Both the position numbers and the translations under genes were made by a program. From an uncultured Actinomycetes bacterium (GTDB lineage Bacteria; Actinomycetota; Actinomycetes; S36-B12): a DNA stretch of 6,568 nucleotides. Positions 5,834-6,568 of this stretch are shown here, piece after piece. Where the stretch lies: positions 1 through 6,568 of the forward strand of contig CALGTB010000072.1 of NCBI GenBank assembly GCA_937902285.1. The letters are read 5' to 3'. The stretch's first letter is position 1. Each line of letters opens with the position of its first letter. A model generated the notes under the pieces. That model did not search any database and was not told where the DNA came from. It saw nothing but the letters and a program-made list of their open reading frames with translations.

Positions 5834-6568
5834 TGTGCGGACTGCTGCTCAGCACACGGCCGCGCGATCCGGCCGACCCGCGCTGGAGGCGGGCCCTGCA
5901 GATCCTCGAGTGCCGTGGTCCCGACGCACTCGGCGAGGTGCACGCGACTGGCGTGTCCGCCGGACACCGTCGCCTGGCGATCATCGGCCTCGGCGAGGCC
6001 GGTCGCCAGCCGTGCACCGACGACGCCGACACCGACCTCCTCGTCTTCAACGGCGAGATCTACAACTACCGCGAGCTCGGGGAGCGGTACGGCATCCCGG
6101 CCGAGTCCGACACGCGCGTGCTCCACGCGATGCTCCGGATGGGGCTCGACGACCGGCTGTCGGAGCTGCGCGGGATGTTCGCGTTCGCCTACTGGCGCCG
6201 CAGCGGAGATGAGGTCACCGTCATCACCGCGCGTGACTTCTTCGGTGTCAAGCCCCTCTACGTCGCCCCCGGGGCCGACGGATCCCTCGCCTTCGCCTCG
6301 GTGGCGTCCGCCCTCGTCGCCCTCGACGGCGGGCACGACCCTGATCCGGTTCAGCTCGCGGGCTTCCTGGCCACCGGGTTCTTCCCGGCGGGAGCCTCGC
6401 CCTTCGTCGGCATCGAGAAGTGCCCCGAGGGGGTCGTCACCACGTGGCGCCGGGCGGGCGGCGGCTGGACGCGATCGGACGCACCCCTGTCACTCGACCC
6501 GTGGCCCGTCCTGTCTGTCGAGGACGCCGTCGACGACTCCGTGCAGGCCCATCTCGTCAGCGACGTGC
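5833..6568 (+). CDS. asnB: Asparagine synthetase (glutamine-hydrolysing)-like amidotransferase, 3' end missing
   Basis: The first 245 codons of a class-II glutamine amidotransferase; the window ends inside SDV, just before the expected SGGLDS ATP-pyrophosphatase loop. The N-terminal nucleophile Cys2 follows the initiator Met (MCGLLLS). CRGPDALG (27-34), GHRRLAIIGLG (44-54), FNGEIYNYREL (72-82), SDTRVL (92-97), GMFAFAYW (114-121) and RDFFGVKPLY (134-143) form the usual glutaminase domain, including Arg46/Arg47, Asn73, Gly74, Glu75 and Asp93 for glutamine binding. Family members are usually about 600 residues, so over half the protein is outside. These enzymes hydrolyse glutamine and use the ammonia with ATP to amidate a carboxylate, classically aspartate. 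In polysaccharide loci, paralogues are thought to amidate uronic acids (WbpS type). The ATG overlaps the TGA of the membrane protein gene by one base (TGATG), with GGAG twelve bases upstream, so translation is probably coupled. The homologue assignment is firm; aspartate versus uronic acid as acceptor is not decidable here. Confidence 0.93.
   Translation, partial: MCGLLLSTRPRDPADPRWRRALQILECRGPDALGEVHATGVSAGHRRLAIIGLGEAGRQPCTDDADTDLLVFNGEIYNYRELGERYGIPAESDTRVLHAMLRMGLDDRLSELRGMFAFAYWRRSGDEVTVITARDFFGVKPLYVAPGADGSLAFASVASALVALDGGHDPDPVQLAGFLATGFFPAGASPFVGIEKCPEGVVTTWRRAGGGWTRSDAPLSLDPWPVLSVEDAVDDSVQAHLVSDV

Noticed and set aside
5560..6336. Minus-strand open frame of 258 codons opposite the membrane protein and amidotransferase genes.
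   Set aside because: It is antisense to the AsnB-like glutaminase domain, which has all expected residues; the minus-strand product has no motif.

Overview
This is a GC-rich stretch (very strong G/C bias at third codon positions, frequent GTG starts, almost no intergenic space). It looks like chromosomal DNA of a high-GC actinobacterium; the genus cannot be named from the sequence. The content is that of a surface or exopolysaccharide biosynthesis locus. No rRNA, tRNA, insertion sequence, CRISPR array or clear terminator was seen.

Layout: two divergent transcription units face away from a 104-bp gap at 4467-4570. Leftward (minus strand), in transcription order, are a UDP-HexNAc 6-dehydrogenase of the TviB/WbpO type (3180-4466), a family-4-like glycosyltransferase (2012-3193), a single-chain E1-alpha/E1-beta thiamine-diphosphate 2-oxoacid dehydrogenase-like enzyme (63-2015), and the first residues of another protein at the left edge (about 1-82) that may be an E2-like lipoyl/biotinyl-domain protein. 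Their ends overlap (14 nt, 4 nt and probably about 20 nt), so they look translationally coupled. Rightward (plus strand) are a polytopic membrane protein resembling polysaccharide polymerases (4571-5833) and an asparagine-synthetase-like glutamine amidotransferase (5833 to beyond the right edge), overlapping by one base in TGATG.

How they may work together (inference): the dehydrogenase makes a UDP-N-acetylhexosaminuronic acid. The AsnB-like enzyme could convert a uronic carboxylate into a uronamide, as proposed for WbpS next to WbpO in the Pseudomonas aeruginosa O6 O-antigen locus. The glycosyltransferase builds the repeat unit on a lipid carrier and the membrane protein may polymerise it. 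The E1-like enzyme is the unexpected member. Its motifs differ from housekeeping pyruvate dehydrogenase, no E3 or full E2 is in view, and it is embedded in the sugar operon. It may supply a two-carbon (acyl or hydroxyethyl) unit for decorating or branching a sugar, possibly through the lipoyl-like protein that follows it. This is the most interesting feature of the window, but its chemistry cannot be settled from sequence alone.

Two genes are cut by the window: the left-edge minus-strand gene lacks its 3' part, and the amidotransferase lacks its C-terminal synthetase domain.
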